Assembly: GCA_003056245.1 (NCBI GenBank)
Contig: MVDH01000006.1
Coordinates: 516,428-580,427, forward strand
Origin: Cellvibrio sp. 79
GTDB lineage: Bacteria > Pseudomonadota > Gammaproteobacteria > Pseudomonadales > Cellvibrionaceae
DNA length: 64,000 nucleotides
Direction of reading: 5' to 3'
Below, in pieces: positions 8,811 to 17,743 of the stretch (the first letter of the stretch is position 1; the number at the start of each line of letters is the position of its first letter). A model generated the notes under the pieces. That model worked only from the letters and a program-made list of their open reading frames with translations. It searched no databases and was not told the DNA's origin. A program made the position numbers and the translations under genes.

Positions 8811-11189
8811 TTATCGCAACAATCTCACCCCATAAATCCCACCGGCAACAGAACCTGGATTGGCTACAAATTTTAAAATGTATTTTCCTTTGCCTTCGCG
8901 TACCAACACACGTGGAATTTCATAATCTACAGTGAAAAATTCTCGCGAATCGCCTTTGGATTCAACGCGAGCAATCAGTACATCATTCATATAAATTTCA
9001 AAATTCCTTCCTGCATCTATTCCCGCATAGGTAATTTGTAAAAATTTGGCTTCCTGTTTTTTATCGTTTAATTCATAGCCAAACCAGGCGCGGGTATGGC
9101 GCCAATGGCGACCATTGTATAAACCGGCTTCACTCTGTTCGCCCTTATAAAAGTGATCGGATTCGGGTTGTTGTTCACCCGGGGCAACCTGATCAATGGT
9201 TTTTGCTTGCAATTCCATTCGGGCTTTTTCAGCGGCAGCGGCTTTCGCGCGGGCTTTTTCTACATCAGCTGCCGTAGTGTATGGCCAATAAATCGTATAG
9301 CGCGATTCATGCACACGAAAAAAGGGAACCAGCTCCAAATGCGCAATATCTTTACCATTAATTAAACCCGATGCATCAAAGGTTAGAGACTTCCCGGCTA
9401 CCGGTTTTAATTTTTTAATAAAATCATTGCTGTTACCCAACAAAAAGGGCGCCGCTTCCAACGGACACATAGCGCCCTGTGCGATATGCCCCATACGCGA
9501 ATCATCCGCAAAATAATTCATTTGCTCATTCGCAAAGGGTCGGGTTTTTGCTGCAAGCACAATTGGACCATGCAGCACCGCGTAATAATTTTCGCCACCA
9601 GGCATTTGCTCCAGCGTCGTTTGCATTGGAACCACTAATTCAATTTTGTCACCCTTTTTCCAACGGCGATCCAGACTGATATATTGTCCCGGTGCTGCCG
9701 TTACTGTCGCCGGTTCACCGTTAATAATAACTTTTACAGTTTTATCTTGCGCCCAAAGTGGATAGCGCAAATTCAAATTAAAGCGCGCGGTTTTATCGAT
9801 GTGAATAACTGTTGTTTCCTGGTCGGGAAATTGTGTTTGCTGCGTAAGGAAAATACCTTTCTGCTTCCATTGCAAACGCGAAGGAACAAATAGATTCACA
9901 TATACCGCAGGCGATTTCCCTTTAACCATATCGCGCGCATAAATAAATTCAGCATACTTCGCCTGACTTTCCAGGCCCGAGCCGACACAACACCACATTC
10001 CTTTATCCACTTGTGAATAAACCCGGTAGTGATTGGGGCGCATAGGTGTGAAATAAACGAAGCCACCGGTGGTCGGGTTTTGTGACGATAGTATATGGTT
10101 GTAAAGCGCACGCTCGTAGTAATCCACATATTTCATTTGCGGGAGTTGCGCAGCAGAAGAAAGATATAACAGTTCGGTTAATTTGAGCATATTGTAGGTA
10201 TTACAGGTTTCAGGTCCCTCCACTTCATTGACCATGGGTGAGAAATCCTGTTGGTCATGGAAATGTTCTTTAACACTATTGCCACCAATCGCAACTGAAC
10301 GTTTATCTACGACTGTTTGCCAGAAAAATTCGGCCGCTTTATTCCACTCAACATTTTTAGTTGCATCAGCATAACGTTTGAAACCAATCACTTTTGGAAT
10401 CTGGGTATTGGCATGCAATCCGGTTAACTGGTCTTGCCGCTTCTCCAATGGTTGCAAAATAGCCTGATGGGAAAATGCTTCGGCAAGTTTGAGGTATTTT
10501 TTATCGCCGGTAATCGCCGCCACGTCCACAAATATTTCATTCATGCCGCCATGCTCAGTGCGCAGCATCGCTTGCATTTGATCCGCATTCAGGTTTTTGG
10601 TGAGCGCTAATGTCCAGTCAGATAATTTGACCAGCATTTTTTTTGCGTCTTTGTTATCCGCGTAGAGATAAGCATCGCGCAAGCCTGCGTAAATTTTGTG
10701 GATGTTATACCAGGGGACCCAGCGCTCGTTGGTAGAAAAATTATCGGCGCGGATGTGTCCGGCGGCAATTTCGTCCCACATCTTTTTGCTGTCAGGAATA
10801 CCGCCGATATAGCCGGTTCCCAATTTATCCTGGCATTTTTTTAATTCGGCAATAACATAATCTAAACGCTGCAATACTTGTTTATCGCGCGATGACGCAT
10901 ACATCAATGCCAATGCTGATACGTAATGACCACCCATATGGCCATCCAAACCGGTGGACTCCCAATTGCCATAGGTTTCCTTGAATGGCAACCCTGCTTC
11001 GCGGCGAAACGGTGCGAGTAATTTCTCTGTATCCAGCGCGAGTAAATATTCCTTATTAAGATTTTGTGCATGAAGGAAAGGACCATCAAGCAATTGCACA
11101 TCGCGTATTGGTGCGAGTTCAAATGCATTTACATTGAATCCCAAGCCAATACCCACTATAAAAAAGAAACGCATGAGGGATTGCTTCAT
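8811..11189 (-). CDS. GH127 beta-L-arabinofuranosidase
   Basis: A 792-residue secreted enzyme with a signal peptide (about 1-22). ATG 11189 is chosen over an upstream in-frame start because AAGGTGAAAATA precedes it and it begins the signal peptide. The (alpha/alpha)6-barrel carries ETCNT (E327, C329) and MWCCVG (C400, C401), which match the zinc ligands and Cys nucleophile known for HypBA1 of GH127. E308 is a candidate general acid/base. A region around 640-690 rich in Ala, Glu and Lys (AAADVEKARAKAAAAEKARM) is probably a helical insert before the C-terminal sandwich. It would remove beta-linked L-arabinofuranose, as found in plant extensins and some pectic side chains, and so widens the locus beyond alpha-arabinan. 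It is downstream of a TonB receptor, with a terminator-like hairpin between. Confidence 0.9.
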   Translation of the reverse strand: MKQSLMRFFFIVGIGLGFNVNAFELAPIRDVQLLDGPFLHAQNLNKEYLLALDTEKLLAPFRREAGLPFKETYGNWESTGLDGHMGGHYVSALALMYASSRDKQVLQRLDYVIAELKKCQDKLGTGYIGGIPDSKKMWDEIAAGHIRADNFSTNERWVPWYNIHKIYAGLRDAYLYADNKDAKKMLVKLSDWTLALTKNLNADQMQAMLRTEHGGMNEIFVDVAAITGDKKYLKLAEAFSHQAILQPLEKRQDQLTGLHANTQIPKVIGFKRYADATKNVEWNKAAEFFWQTVVDKRSVAIGGNSVKEHFHDQQDFSPMVNEVEGPETCNTYNMLKLTELLYLSSAAQLPQMKYVDYYERALYNHILSSQNPTTGGFVYFTPMRPNHYRVYSQVDKGMWCCVGSGLESQAKYAEFIYARDMVKGKSPAVYVNLFVPSRLQWKQKGIFLTQQTQFPDQETTVIHIDKTARFNLNLRYPLWAQDKTVKVIINGEPATVTAAPGQYISLDRRWKKGDKIELVVPMQTTLEQMPGGENYYAVLHGPIVLAAKTRPFANEQMNYFADDSRMGHIAQGAMCPLEAAPFLLGNSNDFIKKLKPVAGKSLTFDASGLINGKDIAHLELVPFFRVHESRYTIYWPYTTAADVEKARAKAAAAEKARMELQAKTIDQVAPGEQQPESDHFYKGEQSEAGLYNGRHWRHTRAWFGYELNDKKQEAKFLQITYAGIDAGRNFEIYMNDVLIARVESKGDSREFFTVDYEIPRVLVREGKGKYILKFVANPGSVAGGIYGVRLLR

Positions 11190-11230
11190 TATTTTCACCT
11201 TTTCGACAATGGTATTTAGCGCTTTATGAT

Positions 11231-11262
11231 AAAAAAGGCAGCCGTTGCGGGCTGCCTTTCTT
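11231..11262 (-). terminator. Terminator/attenuator between TonB receptor and GH127
   Basis: AAAGGCAGCC and GGCTGCCTTT pair around a GTTGCG loop and are followed on the minus strand by a T-run. It would reduce read-through from the receptor gene into GH127. Confidence 0.75.
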
Positions 11263-11297
11263 GCATAACTTAACGTTAAAGAAAATAACATTTCACA

Positions 11298-14084
11298 TTA
11301 GAACGAGTAACGCGCCCCAAGTGCAAAAGTGCGGCTGTACAACGCTGAATTCGAATTAAACAGTGTAGAGTTTTGATAGTAAGTTTGATAAATCTCGTTG
11401 GTTAAATTGGTACCATCAAATGTTAACGTCAGGTTTTCAGTTACGTCATAACTCACTTGCAAATCAAGGCTGGTTTCTGCTTTGCGATAAACACCCAATG
11501 GGTTGGCAAAAGCAGCGGCTTCATAATTATTCAGGAAATCATCACGCCATACGTAGGAAAGACGTGTGCTGAAATCTTCTTTTTCATAAGCCAACACAGC
11601 ACTATATGAAGTATCAGACACGCCGAACATATCGCGAGTTACCCAGCTGGTAATTTCACCCTGTTCATTTGCACTGGGAATATCTTGCGATGAATCCAGC
11701 GCGGTGTAACTAAATTGAACGCCAAAACCATCCAGATAACCAGGCAAGTTTTCGGGGAAATAAATCAAACCCAACTCCAGACCTTCAAGCTCACCATTAG
11801 ATGCATTTAGTGGCTGGCTGATGATGTACTTTTTGGCATCGCGGGTAATCTGGCGACGGAAATCGATAACAATGCCTTCGATATCACGCGTAAATAATGT
11901 GCCGTATAACGAGCTGCCCGGCGCAAAATACCATTCAAGGGAGAGATCAATATTTTTTGATTCCACCGGGTCAAGATCAGGGTTGCCACCACTCGCCGTG
12001 CCGTAACCAACATTGGTCAAATCTTCGTTGTAAATGATATTGGCATTCAGTTGCCCGAAATCAGGGCGACGCAACGTTTCTGTATAGGCCAGACGCGCAA
12101 TCAAATCGTCTGTGAAATGGAAACGCACAACGGCACTGGGCAATAACGCCGATGTAGACGCATCAGCCGTTGAGCGTGGATGTGTTGCGGTGGCCAAATC
12201 GAAGAATGTCATGTCTGTTGATGAACCACTGTAACGCGCACCAATTTGACCATCAACAGTATAACCTGCAAGTTCTGTTTCAAAATCCGTTTGCAAATAG
12301 GCGTTATAGGTGTCTTCTTCGATCGAGAAAAAGAGATCGACATTTTGTTTGGTTAATGGATCAATACCATCGGTTGCAACATTATCATTGGTGTAATGAC
12401 TGCGCATCAATGTAGCGTTGCTGCTCAGCCATTTTCCGTTCGGTACAAACCATGTTGTTGGTACATCAGATTCGCCGTCGAAAAATCCGCTATTAATATG
12501 CGCGATGCCGCTGTAGCTACTAAATGCGCAATCGACAAAACACCAACCATTTTGGTTTTTGTAAGAGTCATCTGCTTTACGTTGATCGATACGAGAGCCG
12601 AATTCAACTTTGGTAAAGAAGCTGTCATCAATAGTCCATGCACCATCGGTAGTCCAGGTGGTTGATTCGCCTTTATAAGCACCGCGATTGTCGTAAAGGG
12701 TTCCCATTGTCCAGCGAGAGCTATCGGTCAGATCGCGAACCTGATAATTAACGCTTCCGAATTTTAAAGCGCCGCTTGCCGCAGGCTCAATAACAGTCCA
12801 CGCGGGAATACCATCCCCGGAATTAAAATCGACAGAAATATCGCCGCGAGTATCGGCGCGCATCGCAATAAAACTGGTTTCGTATTCTGATTTTTGGTAC
12901 ACCAATTCCGAGCGCAACTCTACGTTATCGGTGAGTTGCCATTTTCCGCCCAGTGCATACACCCAACTATCTGTTTGGCTCTCGCTATAATCACCGGAAG
13001 AAAAAAGTGCAGTATCGCCAACAACGCGCTCTTTAATTACGTTGGTGCCGGTGAACAGTTCAGGCTTAGGTTTGTCTGCGTTGTCCCACCATGCATCCAC
13101 ATAACCAAATAATAAATTATTAAACGATTCGTTACGGTAGCCGTTGTAGAAAGCTTCAAACAAATATTCTGAATTATCATTCGGTGCAAATTGCAAAGAC
13201 AGGTTTGCTGCGGGGCGTTCACGCGTACCGGTGAAATCATTTTGGAAAATAGCATCGCGTGAAAGATAATATTTTCCAGCTACACCGTTAAAATCCAGGG
13301 TGGATCCCGCGGCAGTGGGCAAACCATTTTCCAGACCAGGGGTCCAGATTTTAGTATCAAAAATTCGATCCAGATAACCGTAACTGCCAACGGCTTCCGC
13401 TGCAAAAGGCACAGCAGCACCCGCAGCAACGTTTTGATCGCGATAATTGGTTTCTACATAGGAAATATTAAATAATGCACCAAATTCACCGGCATTAGTA
13501 TCCCAACGATTTGAAAATAATGCCGACAGGTTAGGATCGGTTTCTTCTGATGCTTCCTGGTGAATGGCGCGGCCAGCCAACACGACTTTGGAACCATTGA
13601 AATCAAAAGGGCGTTGGGTTTTGATATCAATTTGTCCGGCAATGCCCGCTTCAATATTGCTCGCGGAACGTGTTTTATAGACGTCCACTTGCTTTAACAA
13701 ACTCGCTGGAATATCAGCAAGCGCTACCGAGCGGCCAGTACCAGTAAAAATAGTGCGCCCATTTACGGTAGTAGTAACGTCAGTTAAACCACGCACCGAT
13801 ACACCGGACACCTCACCTGATCCGCGATTAGTAACTTGAACACCGGTTACGCGTTGCAATGCTTCCACAACATTGTTATCCGGAAACTTACCAATATCTT
13901 CAGCAACGATAGCGTCAACGACAGCAATATTTTGGCGTTTAACATCAACCGTTTTTGCCAGGCTCGCACGAATACCGGAAATAACAATTTCCTCTACCTG
14001 GTCTTCTTGCGCAAAAGCGTTATAGGAAGCACCCAAGGCGGTTGCCATGGCAACTGCAATACTGAGTGTTTTTTTCTGGAACAT
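11298..14084 (-). CDS. TonB-dependent receptor 1 (arabinan oligosaccharide uptake)
   Basis: A 928-residue outer-membrane receptor. A signal peptide (about 1-25) is followed by a TonB-box-like segment (VEEIVISGIRASL), a plug domain with VVDAIVAEDIGKFPDNN, and a 22-strand barrel. The C-terminus GARYSF ends in aromatic Phe, as expected for barrel insertion. It is closely similar in layout and plug sequence to receptor 2 at 14846-17650, so the pair looks like an old duplication. ATG 14084 follows CGGGAGATACTC. Upstream are one clear motif-A operator and one further copy. Next to GH127 it probably imports arabino-oligosaccharides; the exact ligand is inference. Confidence 0.9.
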   Translation of the reverse strand: MFQKKTLSIAVAMATALGASYNAFAQEDQVEEIVISGIRASLAKTVDVKRQNIAVVDAIVAEDIGKFPDNNVVEALQRVTGVQVTNRGSGEVSGVSVRGLTDVTTTVNGRTIFTGTGRSVALADIPASLLKQVDVYKTRSASNIEAGIAGQIDIKTQRPFDFNGSKVVLAGRAIHQEASEETDPNLSALFSNRWDTNAGEFGALFNISYVETNYRDQNVAAGAAVPFAAEAVGSYGYLDRIFDTKIWTPGLENGLPTAAGSTLDFNGVAGKYYLSRDAIFQNDFTGTRERPAANLSLQFAPNDNSEYLFEAFYNGYRNESFNNLLFGYVDAWWDNADKPKPELFTGTNVIKERVVGDTALFSSGDYSESQTDSWVYALGGKWQLTDNVELRSELVYQKSEYETSFIAMRADTRGDISVDFNSGDGIPAWTVIEPAASGALKFGSVNYQVRDLTDSSRWTMGTLYDNRGAYKGESTTWTTDGAWTIDDSFFTKVEFGSRIDQRKADDSYKNQNGWCFVDCAFSSYSGIAHINSGFFDGESDVPTTWFVPNGKWLSSNATLMRSHYTNDNVATDGIDPLTKQNVDLFFSIEEDTYNAYLQTDFETELAGYTVDGQIGARYSGSSTDMTFFDLATATHPRSTADASTSALLPSAVVRFHFTDDLIARLAYTETLRRPDFGQLNANIIYNEDLTNVGYGTASGGNPDLDPVESKNIDLSLEWYFAPGSSLYGTLFTRDIEGIVIDFRRQITRDAKKYIISQPLNASNGELEGLELGLIYFPENLPGYLDGFGVQFSYTALDSSQDIPSANEQGEITSWVTRDMFGVSDTSYSAVLAYEKEDFSTRLSYVWRDDFLNNYEAAAFANPLGVYRKAETSLDLQVSYDVTENLTLTFDGTNLTNEIYQTYYQNSTLFNSNSALYSRTFALGARYSF

Positions 14085-14276
14085 GAGTATCTCCCGTGTG
14101 CGATGGCACCTTTTGGCAAAGGCCAGGTGCCTATCGTTATTATTTGAACCTGGTTAGGTCCGGGGTTGGTAATGGTCTGAATTCATTCGCGGTCTTATAA
14201 AAATGCCGGCATTAAGGCGAGCCTTGGTGTCGGCGTTTTGTTTATTGTTGGATATCGTCTATAGACAACAATTATG

Positions 14277-14294
14277 AATATTGTAAGACAATTT
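14277..14294. promoter_or_regulatory. Arabinose-type operator (motif A) upstream of receptor 1
   Basis: AATATTGTAAGACAATTT is one of the best matches to motif A, with the core TTGTAAGACAA. It lies about 195 nt before the receptor 1 start codon. Confidence 0.6.
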
Positions 14295-14561
14295 AATCGT
14301 AATCTTGAAGAGAAATAGAGTCAACCCAAAAGCGGGGCTTTTTGATGTAAAGATTGTTATTTAATAGTGCAAACTTTTAGATTCTTTCCAATTCATCAAC
14401 TACCTCGACCAATTGATCAATTAAAAAAACATAAACCGGTAATACTGATATTTATTGCGCATGAAAAACAAATAGTGAAAAAGCACTATAAATAAGCGGT
14501 TTTAATTGGACATCAGGTTTTGTCGACGCGCTAGCGGTGAGCGGGGGTGTCGATCAGAGAA

Positions 14562-14594
14562 TAAAAAAAGCCGCTACAAAAATATGTAGCGGCT
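14562..14594 (-). terminator. Strong minus-strand terminator in receptor intergenic region
   Basis: GCCGCTACA and TGTAGCGGC pair around a short A/T loop and are followed on the minus strand by seven T. No annotated gene ends here, so it may end a short RNA or a read-through transcript. Confidence 0.75.
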
Positions 14595-14710
14595 GAAAAA
14601 TTGGTGTGAACAAACAGCGTTACACCATCCAACGACAAAGGGGATAACTCCTGACAAAACCAACATTTGCATAAACAGTAGAGGTCGATTGAAAAGATAA
14701 TTCATCACTC

Positions 14711-14728
14711 TATTTGTAATATAATATA
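14711..14728. promoter_or_regulatory. Arabinose-type operator (motif A, minus orientation)
   Basis: Read on the minus strand this is TATATTATATTACAAATA, close to the copy at 7186-7203. It sits just after the terminator of receptor 2 and before the isolated terminator at 14562-14594. Confidence 0.4.
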
Positions 14729-14804
14729 TCAATAAATATTAATGTCCAGTAGGTTTACTAAAATTCTTTGCTTTCTATCGAACCTATTTTGCCCAGCTAA
14801 AAAA

Positions 14805-14833
14805 AAGCCCCGCTAATGCAGGGCTTTTTTACA
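14805..14833 (-). terminator. Terminator of receptor 2
   Basis: AAAAGCCCCGC and GCAGGGCTTTTTT form a hairpin immediately after the receptor 2 stop codon, with T-runs on both strands. Confidence 0.8.
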
Positions 14834-14845
14834 AAGTGCTGTTGG

Positions 14846-17650
14846 TTAGAAGGAGTAACGAGCACCCAGCGCATAGGTTTTTGAATAAATTGCGTTACCA
14901 AAATTGAAAAGGTTTTGATTACCCTTTCCGTAATAGCTCTGATACACATCATCCAACAGATTGGTTGCATCAAAGGTTACGACCAGGTTGTCGGTAACAT
15001 CGTAACTAAGCTGGAAATCCAGACTTTGTTCCGGGCGGTTCCAGAATTGAATCGGGTTTGCAAAAATAGCCGCTTCGTTACCGGTGTAGAACTCTTCACG
15101 CCACACATAGGACAAACGCGCTTCCACATCATCTTTATCGTAAGCAAGCACGACGCTGTAGGATGAATCGGAAACACCGCTCATCTTCGAGTCGACATAA
15201 CCCTTGATAGAACCATCAGTATTAAAGTCCGGCGTGGATTGCGATGAATCCAGCATGGTGTAACTTGCTTGCACTCCCAAGCCATCCAATGCGGCGGGCA
15301 GATAATCCGGGAAATACACCAAACCAATTTCAGCACCGGTCAACTCACCACTCGCGGCATTAATTGGAGCACTCAAAACATATGGACGAGTTACACCGTC
15401 ATCACCGGTTCTAACAATCGTTTTACGACCGGGAAGTACCAGCCCTTCGATATCACGCTTGAACAATGCACCGTACAGTGAACTGCCCTCCGCAAAATAC
15501 CATTCCAGGGACAAGTCGTAGTTTTTGGATTCCGTTGGCTTGAGATCAGGGTTACCGCCATTACCTGTACCGTAAGGAACACTGGTGGTTGGATCAAACC
15601 AATATTGTTGCGCGTTCAAATCGGCAAAATTCGGCATGCGCAAAGTTTGCGTGTAAGCAACACGACCAACCAATTGGTCGGTGATATTCCAGTTCAAAAC
15701 CAGACTGGGTAAAAATTTATCCGCTTCGCCATTACCCGTACTGGTGTTGTACGTATTCGAGCCCGCAGAAATTTCTGACCAGAATTGCATGTCCTGTTCG
15801 TAAGAAACATAACGCACACCAAGCTCGCCGCTGACAGTGTCCGTCAGATTAAATTTGGTAGTTGCGTATGCAGCGACAGAGGTTTCTTCAATATCAAATG
15901 TTTTGTAAACATTTTCCTTGCTTAGACCATATACCGAACGCACTGCATCAGCATTTCGCAACAAATAAGAACCATCAGCGGTGATATAACTGTCGAATGT
16001 ATTTGCACGGCCATCGAAGTAATCATCGATAGTAAATACCAAACCTAATCCATCGTTGGCTGCACCTGCCGCACCCAGCGCTTGCATCAGATCTCGCACG
16101 CTGGTTGTTGTTGCCAAACCTGCTTCCTGACCGCGCGTAATTTCCTGCGCAGTGCGAACTTCATAACGACCACCAGTTTTTATCGATTTAATGTAATCAC
16201 CATCGAGTTGCCATTCCACATCAGTTGTGAAACTCACACCATCCCCGGAGTTACCACCACCGTTGTCCCAGATGCGCCCCGCATTCCAGTTATCAACGTC
16301 AGACATGTTTGCTTCATCAACGGCAGCTGTGGCGGGATTATCCCAAAAGTTTAGTGAAGGAACGCCATCGCGATCGTTGTAATCTACATCGAGGCCATAA
16401 GCGGTTCGATCAAAACGCATCGCAAAAAAATCAGTGGTGTATTCACTGTCCTGATAAACGATTTCAGATTTCACCGTGAGATTATCAGTGGGTTTCCAGT
16501 TAGCACCCAATGCATATAAAAAGCTATCCGTTTTGCCAGAAGAATAATCGCCGCTTTGGAAACCGACGTTATCTTTGCCCTGATGTTCTTTTACAACATT
16601 GGTGCCTTCGTAGACCAAAGGAATATCGATATTGCCTTGCTGATGTTCAAGCACGTTACTAAACCACATCGCATTTTGCGCAGAGTTTCTGTAGCCGGTG
16701 TAAAAACCTTCTGCTGTCAATTCCAATTGATCATTGGGCGCCCACTGCAAGGAAACACTCGCAGCAGGGCGTTTACGCAAACCGGTAAAAGATGTTCCGA
16801 ACACTGCATCGCGCATCAATAAATAATCAAACGCTTCACCATTTACATTCAACGTTGACCCTGCCGAATACGGAATACCTTGCTCTAATCCCGCTTGCCA
16901 AATCGGGTTGTTAGGTGCGTAATCGTTGGGAATCATTTGATATTTTGTATAGTTGTAATGCGGGTCAGCATTGAAAAATGGAAACACCGCTCCTGCCGTC
17001 ATAGTGTCATTACGATAATTGGTTTCCGCGTAGGAAATGTTAATTAGCGCACCAATTTCACCGGCATCACCCAGATCCCAACGATTGGTCGCCAGGGCGC
17101 TGACGTTAGGATCAATGTCATCGGATTGATCCGCATAAATCCCGCGCGCAGCAAGTACAACCTTGGAACCATCAAAATCAAACGGGCGATGGGTTTTAAT
17201 ATCAATAGAACCGGCGATGCCGCGCTCTACCTGATCGGCAGAACGGGTTTTATACACGGTGACATTCGATAACAAACTGGCGGGAATATCTTGCAATGCA
17301 ACCGAGCGACCCGCGCCGGTAAATACATCGCGACCATTCACTGTGGTGTGCACATCGGAAAGACCGCGAATAGAAACACCACTCACTTCACCGGATGCAC
17401 GGTTAGTTGTTTGCACACCGGTTACGCGTTGTAAAGCTTCCACAACGTTATTGTCGGGAAATTTACCGATATCTTCAGCGACGATTGAATCAATAATCTG
17501 GGTATTTTCACGCTTGTTTTCCAATGCTTTATTCAAGCTCGCGCGAATACCCTGGATCACAATTTCTTCTACTTGTTCTTCTTGTGCATTAACGGACTGC
17601 GCCATGATTGCCGCTAATACGGCTGTGGCTAAAACTGTTTTTGAGTACAT
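14846..17650 (-). CDS. TonB-dependent receptor 2 (arabinan oligosaccharide uptake)
   Basis: A 934-residue outer-membrane receptor, paralogue of receptor 1. It shares the signal peptide, the VEEIVIQGIRASLNKALENK segment, the VAEDIGKFPDNN plug motif, FTGAGRSVALQDIPASLL and the terminal GARYSF. ATG 17650 follows CCGGAGTC. It starts 93 nt after the large GH43 lipoprotein gene, and the gap holds a hairpin (17704-17731), so the two genes probably form one operon led by the enzyme. The paired enzyme suggests uptake of endo-arabinanase products. Divergence from receptor 1 in the extracellular loops may reflect a different oligosaccharide size or branching. Confidence 0.9.
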   Translation of the reverse strand: MYSKTVLATAVLAAIMAQSVNAQEEQVEEIVIQGIRASLNKALENKRENTQIIDSIVAEDIGKFPDNNVVEALQRVTGVQTTNRASGEVSGVSIRGLSDVHTTVNGRDVFTGAGRSVALQDIPASLLSNVTVYKTRSADQVERGIAGSIDIKTHRPFDFDGSKVVLAARGIYADQSDDIDPNVSALATNRWDLGDAGEIGALINISYAETNYRNDTMTAGAVFPFFNADPHYNYTKYQMIPNDYAPNNPIWQAGLEQGIPYSAGSTLNVNGEAFDYLLMRDAVFGTSFTGLRKRPAASVSLQWAPNDQLELTAEGFYTGYRNSAQNAMWFSNVLEHQQGNIDIPLVYEGTNVVKEHQGKDNVGFQSGDYSSGKTDSFLYALGANWKPTDNLTVKSEIVYQDSEYTTDFFAMRFDRTAYGLDVDYNDRDGVPSLNFWDNPATAAVDEANMSDVDNWNAGRIWDNGGGNSGDGVSFTTDVEWQLDGDYIKSIKTGGRYEVRTAQEITRGQEAGLATTTSVRDLMQALGAAGAANDGLGLVFTIDDYFDGRANTFDSYITADGSYLLRNADAVRSVYGLSKENVYKTFDIEETSVAAYATTKFNLTDTVSGELGVRYVSYEQDMQFWSEISAGSNTYNTSTGNGEADKFLPSLVLNWNITDQLVGRVAYTQTLRMPNFADLNAQQYWFDPTTSVPYGTGNGGNPDLKPTESKNYDLSLEWYFAEGSSLYGALFKRDIEGLVLPGRKTIVRTGDDGVTRPYVLSAPINAASGELTGAEIGLVYFPDYLPAALDGLGVQASYTMLDSSQSTPDFNTDGSIKGYVDSKMSGVSDSSYSVVLAYDKDDVEARLSYVWREEFYTGNEAAIFANPIQFWNRPEQSLDFQLSYDVTDNLVVTFDATNLLDDVYQSYYGKGNQNLFNFGNAIYSKTYALGARYSF

Positions 17651-17703
17651 AGTTGACTCCGGAATTTTTTATTAATATGCGATGTGATTTTTTAAAATGC
17701 GCA

Positions 17704-17731
17704 GAGGAAAGAGGGAGGTTCCCTCTTCCTC
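17704..17731 (-). terminator. Hairpin between large GH43 and receptor 2
   Basis: GAGGAAAGAGGGA and TCCCTCTTCCTC form a long stem with almost no loop in the 93-nt gap. It may be a partial terminator or an mRNA-stability element rather than a full stop. Confidence 0.45.
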
Positions 17732-17743
17732 GTTACTGCATTT

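Larger units (their letters stand above)
14085..14845. other. Intergenic region between the two TonB receptors
   Basis: This 760-nt stretch has no convincing protein gene. It holds two motif-A operator copies (14277-14294 and 14711-14728), a strong minus-strand terminator (14562-14594) and the terminator of receptor 2 (14805-14832). A small palindrome GTCTATAGAC lies at about 14257-14266. The layout suggests a short independent minus-strand transcript between 14.73 and 14.56 kb. Confidence 0.5.

Noticed and set aside
14252..14270. Palindrome GTCTATAGAC considered as a further motif-A operator
   Set aside because: Its core does not fit the TTGTATGACAA pattern and it lacks the flanking AATATT; kept only as a minor note.
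14585..14712. 42-codon frame inside the receptor intergenic region
   Set aside because: No usable ribosome site and it overlaps the terminator hairpin; a non-coding transcript is a better guess.
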